64,000 nucleotides of DNA from Methylocystis echinoides. GTDB taxonomy: Bacteria > Pseudomonadota > Alphaproteobacteria > Rhizobiales > Beijerinckiaceae. Of the stretch, positions 55,652 through 64,000 are shown piece after piece (position 1 is the first letter of the stretch; the number at the start of each line of letters is the position of its first letter). The translations under genes and the position numbers were made by a program. The DNA lies in contig NZ_CP156084.1 in assembly GCF_040687965.1 (NCBI RefSeq), positions 2,914,501-2,978,500 of the forward strand, in the 5' to 3' direction. The notes below the pieces were generated by a model. That model did not search any database. It was not told the origin of the DNA and was given only the letters and a program-made list of their open reading frames with translations.

Positions 55652-56731
55652 CTATTTGCCGGTCTTCACCGTCGTCCAGAGGCGCGTGATGAATTTCTGC
55701 TCGGGCTGATTGGGCGTCGTCACGGTGAAGAGGCGGCGCATGGTCGATTCCGGCGGATAGACGCCCGGATCGTCGGCGATGGATCTGTCGATGAGCGGGC
55801 GCGAGGGGCCGACGCCATTGGCGAAATTGGTCGCCTTGGTGTTGCGCGCCGCGACGTCCGGCCGCAGCATGTAATCGATGAACTGATAAGCCTCCTTGAC
55901 ATGTGGCGCGTCGATGGGGATGGCGAAATTGTCCATTGACATCAGCGTGCCTTCCGTCGGGATGACGTAGGCGATATCGACGTCGGCGCCGGCCTCGCGC
56001 GCGCGGTTGCGCGCCTGCAGGCTGTCGCCCGCCCAGCCGATGGCGAGGCAAATGTCGCCATTGGCGAGCGCGTTGATATATTCCGAAGAGTGGAATTTCT
56101 TGATGTAACGGCGCAGTCCCGAAAGATGGTCGGCCGCGCGCTTCAAATCGGCCTCGCGCTTCGAATTGGGATCGAGCTTGAGATAATTGAGCGTGATCGC
56201 GAAAACGTCCTCGGGACTATCGAGCACATAGACGCCGCAGTCGGCGAGTTTCTTCAAGGCTTCCGGCCGCAGCACCTGGTCCCAGCTGGTGATCGGCTTG
56301 CCGAGGCGCTGCGTGATCTTGGCGACATTATAGGCGACGCCGGTCGTGTACCACATGTAGTTTACGGCATGCGCGTTGCCGGGGTCGTAACGCGACAGCC
56401 GGCCGTCGATCTCGCTCCAGATATTCGCCGCGTTTGCGAGCCGTTTGCGATCGATCGGCTGCAGCACGCCCGCCTTGATCTGACGCTCCAGGAAGGTCGC
56501 CGAGGGCACGACGATGTCATATCCGGTGGCGCCGGCGAGAAGCCGCGACTCGAGCATCTCATTGGAGTCGTAGGTGTCGTAGACGACCTTGATCCCCGTC
56601 TCGCGGGTGAAATTCTCCAGCACGCCCGGATCGATATAGTCGCTCCAGTTGAAAATATTGACGACGCGCTCGGCCCCGGAGGCGGGCGCGCAGGCGAGGG
56701 CGAAAAGCAGAGCGGCGAAAAACTTCTTCAT
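55652..56731 (-). CDS. Putrescine/spermidine ABC transporter substrate-binding protein
   Basis: A 359-residue periplasmic precursor. The signal peptide (KKFFAALLFALACAPASGA) is followed by the PotD/PotF opening RVVNIFNWSDYIDPGVLENF and motifs such as VYDTYDSNEMLESRLLAG and DICLAIGWAGDSLQA. This points to polyamine binding, nearer to PotF than PotD. No permease or ATPase gene lies beside it, so it is an orphan here. The longer in-frame extension to 56821 is not used. Confidence 0.9.
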   Translation of the reverse strand: MKKFFAALLFALACAPASGAERVVNIFNWSDYIDPGVLENFTRETGIKVVYDTYDSNEMLESRLLAGATGYDIVVPSATFLERQIKAGVLQPIDRKRLANAANIWSEIDGRLSRYDPGNAHAVNYMWYTTGVAYNVAKITQRLGKPITSWDQVLRPEALKKLADCGVYVLDSPEDVFAITLNYLKLDPNSKREADLKRAADHLSGLRRYIKKFHSSEYINALANGDICLAIGWAGDSLQARNRAREAGADVDIAYVIPTEGTLMSMDNFAIPIDAPHVKEAYQFIDYMLRPDVAARNTKATNFANGVGPSRPLIDRSIADDPGVYPPESTMRRLFTVTTPNQPEQKFITRLWTTVKTGK

Positions 56732-56932
56732 GAGGCGGCGGCTTGTTGAGGCGGCTCGCGCCGCTGGACGATCGAGAGAGATTATCACGCCCGCCAAGGG
56801 CTTGGCGACGGGCGCAGGCATGCCGTTTCTGGACCCGGACGCGCTTCCCGCAATGTAAACAACGACTCAAACTATTTTAATAAATTGCAGTTTTGCTGAA
56901 GCCTTCGAAAGGACGTCCATAAGGACGAAAAG

Positions 56933-57514
56933 ATGTCAGTAATAGCCAAGCTCATTTACTTCAGTTCTTTACTTCCGGGCGGGGCGCGCAGCGCAGCCCC
57001 GCCGCTTTCCGACAGGCGCGAGCCGACGATTGGCGACCCTTTCGAACGCGCGGTCGTCGAGTTTCAACGGCATATCGAGGACAGCAAGAACGACTCGACC
57101 GCCTTTTCGGGGAGAGACCTCTACATTTATCTTCATCTGATCCGGTCGTGGTTCAAATATCTGAGCCTGAAGCACCAAAACGACCCCGCGACAATCCAGA
57201 ACATGAAGGAGAACTACGTCGAGTATATTCTATGCATGAAGGAAATGCAGAAATGCGGGTTTATCTTCGTCAAGGGCGGGGGCGCGGAAACCTATAGGGA
57301 CCGCTATGCCGCCGCAAAGAAGATAAAGGAAGAAATCGAGCGCGCCTTCGCCGACGCCCTCGGCGACGAGGCGGCGCGCGAGCTGAAGACCATCAAAGAC
57401 CTCCCATGCCGGTGCTTCAACAGGCACGGCGATAAGGCGCCGGAGGGATATTGGTTCAGCAAATATGAGACGGACGTAGAGAAAATTCCGGACGCAGAGA
57501 GCGCCCTCACCTAG
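56933..57514 (+). CDS. Hypothetical protein
   Basis: A 193-residue product with AAGGACG before its ATG. The N-terminal 20 residues are moderately hydrophobic, but not a clear signal peptide. The rest is mixed and charged, with helical stretches (DRYAAAKKIKEEIERAFADALG) and a C-terminal CRCFNRHGDKAPEGYWFSK segment. No family is recognised. It lies alone between the divergent binding-protein gene and proS. Confidence 0.65.
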   Translation: MSVIAKLIYFSSLLPGGARSAAPPLSDRREPTIGDPFERAVVEFQRHIEDSKNDSTAFSGRDLYIYLHLIRSWFKYLSLKHQNDPATIQNMKENYVEYILCMKEMQKCGFIFVKGGGAETYRDRYAAAKKIKEEIERAFADALGDEAARELKTIKDLPCRCFNRHGDKAPEGYWFSKYETDVEKIPDAESALT

Positions 57515-57663
57515 CAGGCGGCCAAGCTCCCGCTTGAATTGCTCCCCCGTCGACCTGCCGGCCACGCCCGAGGCGCTTGCCTTTTGCGTGGTTAGGCGCT
57601 TCAACCGCCCGCGAGCGGCCGTTATGCTCGCCAACCCGTCCGAATCGTTGAGTGGAAGCTCCC

Positions 57664-59007
57664 ATGCGCCTGTCCCGTTACTTCCTGCCCATCCTGCGCG
57701 AGACGCCCAAGGAGGCCGAGATCGTCTCGCATCGGCTGATGCTGCGGGCGGGCATGATCCGGCAGGAGTCGGCCGGCATTTACGCCTGGCTGCCGCTGGG
57801 CCTCAAAGTGCTGAACAACATCAACCGCATCATCCGCGAGGAGCAGAACCGGGCGGGCGCCGTCGAATTGCTGATGCCGACGATCCAGTCGGCCGATCTG
57901 TGGCGCGAATCCGGCCGCTACGACGCCTATGGCAAGGAGATGCTGCGCATCGCCGACCGGCATGACCGGGAAATGCTGTTCGGCCCGACCAACGAGGAGA
58001 TGATCACGGAGATTTTCCGCGCCTATGTGCGCTCCTACAAGGATCTCCCGCTCAATCTTTACCATATCCAGTGGAAGTTCCGCGACGAGGTGCGCCCGCG
58101 CTTCGGCGTCATGCGCTCGCGCGAATTCCTCATGAAGGACGCTTACTCCTTCGACCTCACCGCCGAAGCCGGCCGCCATTCCTACAATAAGATGTTCGTG
58201 GCCTACCTGCGCACGTTCGGGCGCATGGGGCTCACCGCCATTCCGATGGCCGCGGAATCCGGCCCGATCGGCGGCAATCTGAGCCACGAATTCATCATTC
58301 TCGCCGAGACCGGCGAGAGCGAGGTGTTCTGCCACAAGGATTTCCTGTCCTTCCCGCCGCCGCCCGCAAACATCGATTTCGACGATGTTACGGCGCTCGA
58401 AGGGATCGTCGGCCAATGGACGAGCCGCTACGCCGCGACGAGCGAGATGCATGACGCGGGCGCCTTCGCCGCCGTGCCGGCGGAGTCGCAAGTTTCTGCG
58501 CGCGGAATCGAAGTCGGCCATATTTTCTACTTCGGGACCAAATATTCCGAACCCATGAAGGCCGTGGTCAACGGCCCCGACGGCAAGGAGGTCGTCGTGC
58601 AGATGGGTTCCTACGGCATCGGCCCTTCGCGTCTCGTCGCCGCGATCATCGAGGCCAATCACGACGACGCGGGCGTCATCTGGCCGGAAACGGTCGCGCC
58701 CTTCCATGTCGGCGTGGCCGATCTGAAGGTCGGAGACCCGACGACCGGAAAGGTCTGCGCCGAACTGGTCGAGCAGCTCGAAAACGCCGGGCTCGACGTG
58801 CTCCATGACGATCGCGACGAGCGGCCGGGCGGGAAGTTCGCCACGCTCGATCTCATCGGTCTGCCATGGCAGATTCTCGTCGGCCCCAAGGGGCTCGCCG
58901 ACGGCCGCGTCGAGGTGAAGAACCGGCGCACCGGCGAGCGTGAGCTGCTGTCGCCCGCAGAGGCGGCGGCGCGAGTCGTCGCCGCGGTCAAGCAGGCGGG
59001 CGCATGA
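57664..59007 (+). CDS. proS: Prolyl-tRNA synthetase, alphaproteobacterial short form
   Basis: A 447-residue class II synthetase. Motif 1 and 2 regions are visible ([59 protein letters not shown]), as is motif 3 ([16 protein letters not shown]). It ends with an anticodon-binding domain. It lacks the large INS editing domain of E. coli ProS, as expected for the alphaproteobacterial type. It overlaps lolC by four bases, giving the operon proS-lolC-lolD. Confidence 0.96.
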   Translation: MRLSRYFLPILRETPKEAEIVSHRLMLRAGMIRQESAGIYAWLPLGLKVLNNINRIIREEQNRAGAVELLMPTIQSADLWRESGRYDAYGKEMLRIADRHDREMLFGPTNEEMITEIFRAYVRSYKDLPLNLYHIQWKFRDEVRPRFGVMRSREFLMKDAYSFDLTAEAGRHSYNKMFVAYLRTFGRMGLTAIPMAAESGPIGGNLSHEFIILAETGESEVFCHKDFLSFPPPPANIDFDDVTALEGIVGQWTSRYAATSEMHDAGAFAAVPAESQVSARGIEVGHIFYFGTKYSEPMKAVVNGPDGKEVVVQMGSYGIGPSRLVAAIIEANHDDAGVIWPETVAPFHVGVADLKVGDPTTGKVCAELVEQLENAGLDVLHDDRDERPGGKFATLDLIGLPWQILVGPKGLADGRVEVKNRRTGERELLSPAEAAARVVAAVKQAGA

Positions 59008-60293
59008 GCGAGAGCGGAGCCGCCCCGACGCCGCAGGACGGCGCCAGGGCCTTCTCGCCTTTCGAATGGATGGTGGCGCTGCGCTATCTGCGGGCCCGCC
59101 GCGCGGACGGCTTCGTCTCCGTCATCGCCGGATTTTCCTTCCTCGGCATCATGCTCGGCGTCGCGACGCTGATCGTCGTCACCTCGGTGATGAATGGATT
59201 TCACCGCGAGCTCATGGACAAGATCATGGGCGTCAACGGCCACGCCTTTCTGCAGGCCGTCGAGACGCCCTTCACCGACTGGTCAGAGGTCGCCGCGAAG
59301 ACCTCGGCCGTGCAGGGCGTCAAGCTCGCCGTTCCGATGGTCGAGGGCGCGGCCGGCATTTCGACGCAGTTCGGCCAGTCGGGCGTCTTGGTGCGGGGCG
59401 TGCGAGAAAACGATCTTTCCCGCCTGCCGGGCATCGCCGGCAATGTGAAAAGCGGCGCTCTCAAAGGATTTGACAAGGGCGAGGGCGTCGCCATCGGCCA
59501 GCGTCTCGCCGAGACGCTCGGCGTCTCCGTTGGCGACAAGGTGAGCCTGCTTGTCGCCAAGGGCGCGCAGACGCCCTTCGGCGTCGCGCCGCGCATCAAG
59601 GCCTATACGGTGGCGGCGATCTTTTCGATCGGCATGTCGGAATTCGACAATGTGTTCGTCTACATGCCGCTCGCCGAGGCGCAGCTCTTCTTCAACAAGG
59701 CCAAGGAGGCGACGGTCGTCGAGGCTTTCGTCGACGATCCCGACGAGATGGACCTCTTTCGCGCGCGCCTCGACAAGGCGGTCGCGCGGCCGCTCATCGT
59801 CACGGACTGGCGTCAGCGCAACAAGACCTTCTTCGACACGCTGCAGGTCGAGAAAAACATCCTCTTCATCATCCTCACGCTCATCGTCATCGTCGCCGCC
59901 TTCAACATTATCTCCGGCCTGACCATGCTGGTGAAGGACAAGACGCAGGACATCGCCATTCTGCGCACCATGGGGGCGTCGCGCGGCGCGGTGCTGCGCG
60001 TTTTCCTCATCATCGGCGCGTCGATCGGCGTCATGGGCGCCCTCGCGGGCTTCCTGCTCGGCCTGCTGATCGCCAAGAATCTCGACACGATCCGGGTGGC
60101 GCTGAACAAGGCTTTCGACGCCAATCTTTTCCCGGCGGAATTCTATTTCCTGTCGCGGCTGCCGGCGATCGTCGACATGCGGGAGGTGACGATGATCGTC
60201 GCGATGACTCTGGCGCTCGCCGTTCTCGCCTCGATCTATCCCGCCTGGAAGGCCGCCTCGCTCGATCCGATCGAAGCGCTCCGGCACGAATGA
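59004..60293 (+). CDS. lolC: Lipoprotein-releasing ABC transporter permease
   Basis: This 429-residue inner-membrane protein has the LolC/E layout. One N-terminal helix ([20 protein letters not shown] start) precedes a large periplasmic domain. Three C-terminal helices follow, with the FtsX-type [22 protein letters not shown] signature. It extracts outer-membrane lipoproteins for LolA. A single LolC/E-type gene (LolF form) is usual in Alphaproteobacteria. It overlaps proS, and lolD follows. Confidence 0.93.
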   Translation: MSESGAAPTPQDGARAFSPFEWMVALRYLRARRADGFVSVIAGFSFLGIMLGVATLIVVTSVMNGFHRELMDKIMGVNGHAFLQAVETPFTDWSEVAAKTSAVQGVKLAVPMVEGAAGISTQFGQSGVLVRGVRENDLSRLPGIAGNVKSGALKGFDKGEGVAIGQRLAETLGVSVGDKVSLLVAKGAQTPFGVAPRIKAYTVAAIFSIGMSEFDNVFVYMPLAEAQLFFNKAKEATVVEAFVDDPDEMDLFRARLDKAVARPLIVTDWRQRNKTFFDTLQVEKNILFIILTLIVIVAAFNIISGLTMLVKDKTQDIAILRTMGASRGAVLRVFLIIGASIGVMGALAGFLLGLLIAKNLDTIRVALNKAFDANLFPAEFYFLSRLPAIVDMREVTMIVAMTLALAVLASIYPAWKAASLDPIEALRHE

Positions 60294-60310
60294 GCGCAGA
60301 AGGCCAAGGC

Positions 60311-60994
60311 ATGAGCGACGCCGTTCTCGAATTGCGCAACATCGCCCGGCATTACCGCGAGGGCGAGGCGCGTCTCGACATTCTGGTCGACGCCAATCTC
60401 GCCATCTATCCCGGCGAGACGGTGGCCCTCGTCGCGCCCTCGGGCGCGGGAAAATCGACGCTGCTCCATATCGCCGGCCTGCTCGAGCGGCAAGACAGCG
60501 GCGAAACCCTGATCAATTCGGCGCCGACCTCCAGCATGAGCGACAATGATCGCACGAGGCTGCGCCGGGACGCCATCGGCTTCATCTACCAGTTCCATCA
60601 TCTGCTGCCGGAATTCACGGCGCTGGAGAATATCGTCGTGCCGCAGATGATCTGCGGTCTCGCCCGCAAGGAGGCGGAGGCCCGCGCGCAGCAGTTGCTG
60701 GAGTATCTGCGGCTTGGGCCGCGCGCCTCGCATCGGCCGTCCGAGTTGTCGGGCGGCGAGCAGCAGCGCGTCGCCATCGCCCGCGCGGTCGCCAATGCGC
60801 CGCATCTTCTCCTTGCCGACGAGCCGACCGGCAATCTCGACCCGCGCACGGCGGAACATGTCTTCGCGACGCTGATGACTCTCGCCCGCCACTCCGGACT
60901 CGCCGCGCTCATCGCGACCCATAATCTCGACCTCGCCAAACAAATGGACCGCCGCGTAACGCTACGCGACGGTCGCATCGAAGAACTGACGTAA
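60311..60994 (+). CDS. lolD: Lipoprotein-releasing ABC transporter ATPase
   Basis: A 227-residue ABC ATPase with Walker [19 protein letters not shown]-loop [16 protein letters not shown], signature [14 protein letters not shown], Walker [13 protein letters not shown] and the switch His in ATHNLDLA. It powers the LolC-type permease encoded upstream. ATG 60311 has AAGG upstream; ATG 60290 overlaps the permease stop and would add seven residues. Confidence 0.95.
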   Translation: MSDAVLELRNIARHYREGEARLDILVDANLAIYPGETVALVAPSGAGKSTLLHIAGLLERQDSGETLINSAPTSSMSDNDRTRLRRDAIGFIYQFHHLLPEFTALENIVVPQMICGLARKEAEARAQQLLEYLRLGPRASHRPSELSGGEQQRVAIARAVANAPHLLLADEPTGNLDPRTAEHVFATLMTLARHSGLAALIATHNLDLAKQMDRRVTLRDGRIEELT

Positions 60995-61031
60995 GGCCTC
61001 TGCCAGCTGCGCGGTCGACCCCCTCGCGGTG

Positions 61032-61055
61032 GAGGCGCCGCCGTGGCGGCTCCTC
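61032..61055. terminator. Hairpin between convergent lolD and exported-protein genes
   Basis: GAGGCGCCGCC and GGCGGCTCCTC form an 11-position stem with one mismatch and a GT turn. It lies between the convergent stops and could end both transcripts, but neither side has a T-run. Confidence 0.4.
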
Positions 61056-61073
61056 AGCGGGGGGGCCTGCCGA

Positions 61074-61643
61074 TCAGGCGGCCTTCTTCTTGTCGTGGAT
61101 GAAGTGCTTGTACCACAAGCCGAAGCCCACCGCGGCCGCGGCGCCGAGCACGAGGAAGGTCATCAACTCCTTGTTGGCGGTGAGGCCGACGGAGAAGGGG
61201 AAGCGGGCGACATATTCTTTGCTGCCGTCGTCGCTCTTCGCCTTGACGATGCCGATATATTTGCCTTCGTTCACGAAATTGTGGTCGAAGGTCAGCGTGC
61301 CGGTCTTGTACTTCTTCGGCGGAGAATAATATTCGGTATTCGCCTCGAGGTTCTCGTTGTCGTCCTTTTGGCCGACGTCGCGCAACACGCGCATCTCGAG
61401 GTTCATATCACGCAATTCGTCCTGCTGCGCGTCGAGGGTGATGATGGTCGGGCCCGCATCGGGGATGTCGTCACAGAACTGCTCGCGCGACTTGAGCGGC
61501 TGATAGCCCGTGAAGCTCATCGTGTCCGGCCCGATTTTCATCAGGCACTGCCCCTGGTTGGAGCCGACGTCGCCGTGAGCGTGCGCCTGAGCCACCCAAC
61601 CGACCGTCGCCAACGTCATGGCGACGAGAAAGCGCATTTTCAT
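61074..61643 (-). CDS. Exported protein with C-terminal membrane anchor
   Basis: A 189-residue precursor starting at ATG 61643 (GGGAG upstream). A signal peptide ends at AQAHA and leaves an N-terminal HGDVGSNQGQCLMKIGP with His, Cys and Met. A soluble domain with FDHNFVNEGKYIGIV follows, and a single C-terminal helix (MTFLVLGAAAAVGFGLWY) anchors it with a Lys-rich cytoplasmic end. The layout and the early His/Cys/Met suggest a periplasmic metal-handling or copper-linked protein, but no family is recognised with certainty. Confidence 0.75.
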   Translation of the reverse strand: MKMRFLVAMTLATVGWVAQAHAHGDVGSNQGQCLMKIGPDTMSFTGYQPLKSREQFCDDIPDAGPTIITLDAQQDELRDMNLEMRVLRDVGQKDDNENLEANTEYYSPPKKYKTGTLTFDHNFVNEGKYIGIVKAKSDDGSKEYVARFPFSVGLTANKELMTFLVLGAAAAVGFGLWYKHFIHDKKKAA

Positions 61644-61967
61644 CTTAGTTTTCTCCCTTACCAATTATTTGCCGCTTCTTGGCCAGCGGGCGCTCCTTTA
61701 CGTGATCGTCGCCACGGGACGAACCGCAGGACGACCCCTTGCCCGGGCGGGCGGGGAGCCGCCTGATTAGCAGCTTGTGGTTAGCATATATCAATTCAAG
61801 GGCGCCTGTCTTGCGACCTTCAGCCACACACGAATGCGCCAAAAGGGTAAAAGCGGCGGCGGGTTCTTATACGCAACGCAAAGCCCCGCAGCAGACGTTT
61901 CGCCCAGTGGACCAACGCGAAGCCTTAATGTAAAGGTCAAGTCGGGCTTTCGCCACACCAAACGGCG
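61644..61967. other. Intergenic region upstream of the exported protein
   Basis: About 325 bp between two minus-strand genes. It likely carries the promoter of the anchored protein; I see no further gene or clear terminator. Confidence 0.5.
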
Positions 61968-63302
61968 TCAGCCGACGTCGAACCAGGTCGCGAGTCCCGC
62001 GGCTTCATGCTCCAATATGTCGTCGTGGATCGCCCATTTGCCTGGGGCGTCGGCGATGAAGGAGACATGCTTCGTCTTTCCTGCGGGAATGATGACGCCG
62101 TTGCGCCAGTACGGCTCCCAGCCGTCGTCGAGATCGTGAAGAAGCCGCATCGCATGCCCGTGCACATGCATAGCGAGCGGAACCTTGGATTTGTTGACAT
62201 AGCCGAGCGTGACGGGCGTTCCGGGTTTCACCCGGAACAGCGGCGGCCCCTCGTAGCCCTTGGTTGCGGCGCCGTTGATCGTCCAGCCGCCGGCGCCGAC
62301 GTCGATGGCGAGGTCGACCTTCTTGGCGTTGTTGAGCTTGATTTCCGGCGGCAGCGTCGGATTTTGCGGCAAGGAATAAATGAGGCCGCGCCGTTCGGCC
62401 TTGGCTCCCTTGGCCGTCGCCACGAGCAAGTCGCTGTCCGCGCCGCCCCCGCCGCGCAACATGACGCGCGCCTTGGCGCCTTCCGTCGGCGGCATGTCGA
62501 AGATGAGTTCGAAGCGCGCGCCGGGCGCGACCGGAATGCTTCGGCGCACCGGCTCGAAAGCGTCGCACGGCTGGCTGTCGATCGCGACGACGAAGGGCTG
62601 CACCCCATCGAAGGTCAAAATCATGATGCGGGCGTTGGCGAGATTGGCGAGGCGCAGCCGCACGCGGGAATTGGCTGGAAAGTCGTAGGTCGCCGGCGCC
62701 GCCTTGCCGTTGACGGCGAGGAGCGGGCCGATGCGCCCCGCGCCCTGCGCGGCCGCCGCATCGCCGAAGGCCCCTTCGATCTTCCCCTTGGCGTCGAGCC
62801 GCCAGTCGTCGAGGACGAGCAGCAGGTCATGGTCGGCGGGCAGGGGCTCCGGCTCATCGACGATCAACAGGCCCTTGAGGCCGCGGCCCATCAATTCGGG
62901 CGTCTTGCCGTAGACGCTCGGCCGGTAGCAGAAGAGGCCGGGCTCCGTAAGCTTGCGCCGGTAGTCGAAGGAGCCGCCCGGCGCGACGGCGGGCTGAGTC
63001 AGGGGGGCGACGCCATCCATGGCGTTCTCCCCGCGCAGGCCGTGCCAGTGGATCGAGGCGGGGAGATCGAGCTTGTTGACGAAGTGGACGTTCAGCTCCT
63101 GTCCCTGCTTGTAGCGGAGCACGGGCCCGGGCGAGACGCCGTCGAAGCCGAGAATGTCGGTCTCCCCGGCTGGCGCCAGCGCCGCCATTCCCGGCCGCGC
63201 CTCGAGCGCCCGGGGGCCGAGCGGCGCCGTGGCCCCGGCCGGGAGCGCCAGGACGGTGGCGGCGGCGCCGGAGAGGAAGGCGCGGCGATCGAGCGAGGGC
63301 AT
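61968..63302 (-). CDS. Degenerate multicopper-oxidase-like (cupredoxin) protein
   Basis: A 444-residue Tat-exported precursor (DRRAFLSGAAATVLALPAGA; no cleaner signal upstream). Three cupredoxin domains are visible, starting with ASIHWHGLRG, the first copper HxH motif. The other copper sites are degenerate. The second HxH region reads FCYRPSVYGK, the T1 His is replaced before HVHGHAM, and the usual HCHILEH is HDDILEH with the T1 Cys changed to Asp. It probably has no oxidase activity and may be structural, like FtsP/SufI. Start MPSLDRR is chosen for the Tat signal. Confidence 0.82.
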   Translation of the reverse strand: MPSLDRRAFLSGAAATVLALPAGATAPLGPRALEARPGMAALAPAGETDILGFDGVSPGPVLRYKQGQELNVHFVNKLDLPASIHWHGLRGENAMDGVAPLTQPAVAPGGSFDYRRKLTEPGLFCYRPSVYGKTPELMGRGLKGLLIVDEPEPLPADHDLLLVLDDWRLDAKGKIEGAFGDAAAAQGAGRIGPLLAVNGKAAPATYDFPANSRVRLRLANLANARIMILTFDGVQPFVVAIDSQPCDAFEPVRRSIPVAPGARFELIFDMPPTEGAKARVMLRGGGGADSDLLVATAKGAKAERRGLIYSLPQNPTLPPEIKLNNAKKVDLAIDVGAGGWTINGAATKGYEGPPLFRVKPGTPVTLGYVNKSKVPLAMHVHGHAMRLLHDLDDGWEPYWRNGVIIPAGKTKHVSFIADAPGKWAIHDDILEHEAAGLATWFDVG

Positions 63303-63617
63303 GGGCGGTTCTTCCGTATCTTGGCGGGATTTCCCTATGACCGACGAAATGAGAGGGGGCAACCTAACCGCGCTTCCAGGAGCGCGCAGGCCAGCCTCCG
63401 CTTGCCCGGCAAACCGAGAATCGCTTGCGTGTTCGTCGTCCGGAATTCAGCTTCGCCCCGCTTCCGCGCCGCGCCGGTCGGCCAGCGCGGACTTTAGCGG
63501 CCAGACCCCGAAACGCCTCGTATTTTTTTCGAGCATCCTGCGCCGACCATGCTATAGAGCGGCGCCCGCGCTCGCGGGCGTTCGGGTTTCGCGGCGGGTC
63601 CGAATGGGGCCGCTCTC

Positions 63618-63702
63618 GCGGGCGTGGCGGAACTGGTAGACGCGCCGGATTTAGGTTCCGGTGACGAAAGTCGTGGGGGTTCGACTCCCTCCGCCCGCAC
63701 CA
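63618..63702 (+). tRNA. tRNA-Leu (anticodon TAG)
   Basis: An 85-nt class II tRNA. The acceptor stem GCGGGCG pairs with CGCCCGC, the D arm TGGCGGAACTGGTAGACGC is of Leu type, and the anticodon stem CCGGA/TCCGG encloses TTTAGGT (anticodon TAG). A long variable arm, a T arm with GTTCGACTC and an encoded CCA follow. It sits directly upstream of tig. Confidence 0.95.
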
Positions 63703-63784
63703 AAGGCCGCAGTTTCGCGGAAATTATCGACATAACCGCCCGGGCGCGCGCCGGCGGCATTGAAGTTGTAGAAGGCGATCGACA

Positions 63785-64000
63785 ATGCAAGTGACGCAAA
63801 CCTCCTCGCAGGGTTTGAAGCAGGAATTCAAGGTCGTGCTGCCGGCGGCGGACCTCGCGGCCAAGCTCGGGGCGCAACTCGCCGAGGTGCAGGCCAAGGC
63901 CCAGATCAAGGGCTTCCGTCCCGGCAAAGCGCCGATCGGCCATCTCAAGAAGCTCTATGGCAAGAGCATCATGGGCGAGGTGCTGCAGGAGGCGGTCAAC
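63785..64000 (+). CDS. tig: Trigger factor, 5' part only
   Basis: The first 72 codons of trigger factor run off the window end. [20 protein letters not shown] opens the ribosome-binding domain, and the signature [18 protein letters not shown], which docks on ribosomal protein L23, is present. The protein is the ribosome-bound chaperone and peptidyl-prolyl isomerase. The order tRNA-Leu then tig is typical of Rhizobiales. Confidence 0.93.
   Translation, partial: MQVTQTSSQGLKQEFKVVLPAADLAAKLGAQLAEVQAKAQIKGFRPGKAPIGHLKKLYGKSIMGEVLQEAVN

Overview
The window is high-GC DNA with the gene content and order of an alphaproteobacterium, most likely in the Hyphomicrobiales (Rhizobiales). Supporting marks are rpsT directly before dnaA, tRNA-Leu directly before tig, a 47-residue membrane gene ahead of xerD, Ku/LigD end joining, and NepR-type anti-sigma proteins, which are confined to Alphaproteobacteria. 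The genus cannot be fixed from sequence alone; a methylotroph or methanotroph is a guess only.

Layout. (1) 1-3221 is chromosomal DNA left of an integrated element: the start of a small secreted repeat protein, a family 2 glycosyltransferase and a DadA-like FAD oxidoreductase, then about 540 bp without genes. (2) 3222-22267 is an integrative element of about 19 kb inserted at the 3' end of tRNA-Glu(CTC). A perfect 48-bp copy of the tRNA 3' end lies at 3222-3269 and the intact tRNA is at 22220-22295. The element carries a tyrosine integrase, an AlpA-like HTH protein, a Spo11/TopoVI-A-like TOPRIM protein, a large TOPRIM primase/helicase, a possible small terminase and a large terminase, but no recognisable capsid, portal, tail or lysis gene. 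This looks like a phage satellite or a stripped prophage. Its right half holds cargo: two small secreted repeat proteins, three NepR-like anti-sigma genes (two followed by a conserved 190-bp non-coding repeat), helical and membrane-anchored unknowns, a frameshifted TIR-like fragment next to an AT-rich membrane gene, and a molbindin. (3) 22296-64000 is housekeeping chromosome: proA, nadD, rimO, fabH, ftsY, yciB, L,D-transpeptidases, xerD, ku-ligD, hemW, gyrB, GST, recQ, a zinc alcohol dehydrogenase, recF, coaBC, dut, an Rrf2 regulator, enoyl-CoA hydratase, rpsT, dnaA, a polyamine-binding protein, proS, lolC-lolD, an exported membrane-anchored protein, a degenerate multicopper-oxidase-like protein, tRNA-Leu and the start of tig.

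The most interesting part is the element. It combines phage DNA-packaging and replication genes with cargo aimed, by homology, at the host general stress response (NepR family), surface or secreted protein, and molybdenum handling. The three NepR-like genes without a PhyR or EcfG partner, and the paired structured non-coding repeats behind two of them, look like the least described features here.
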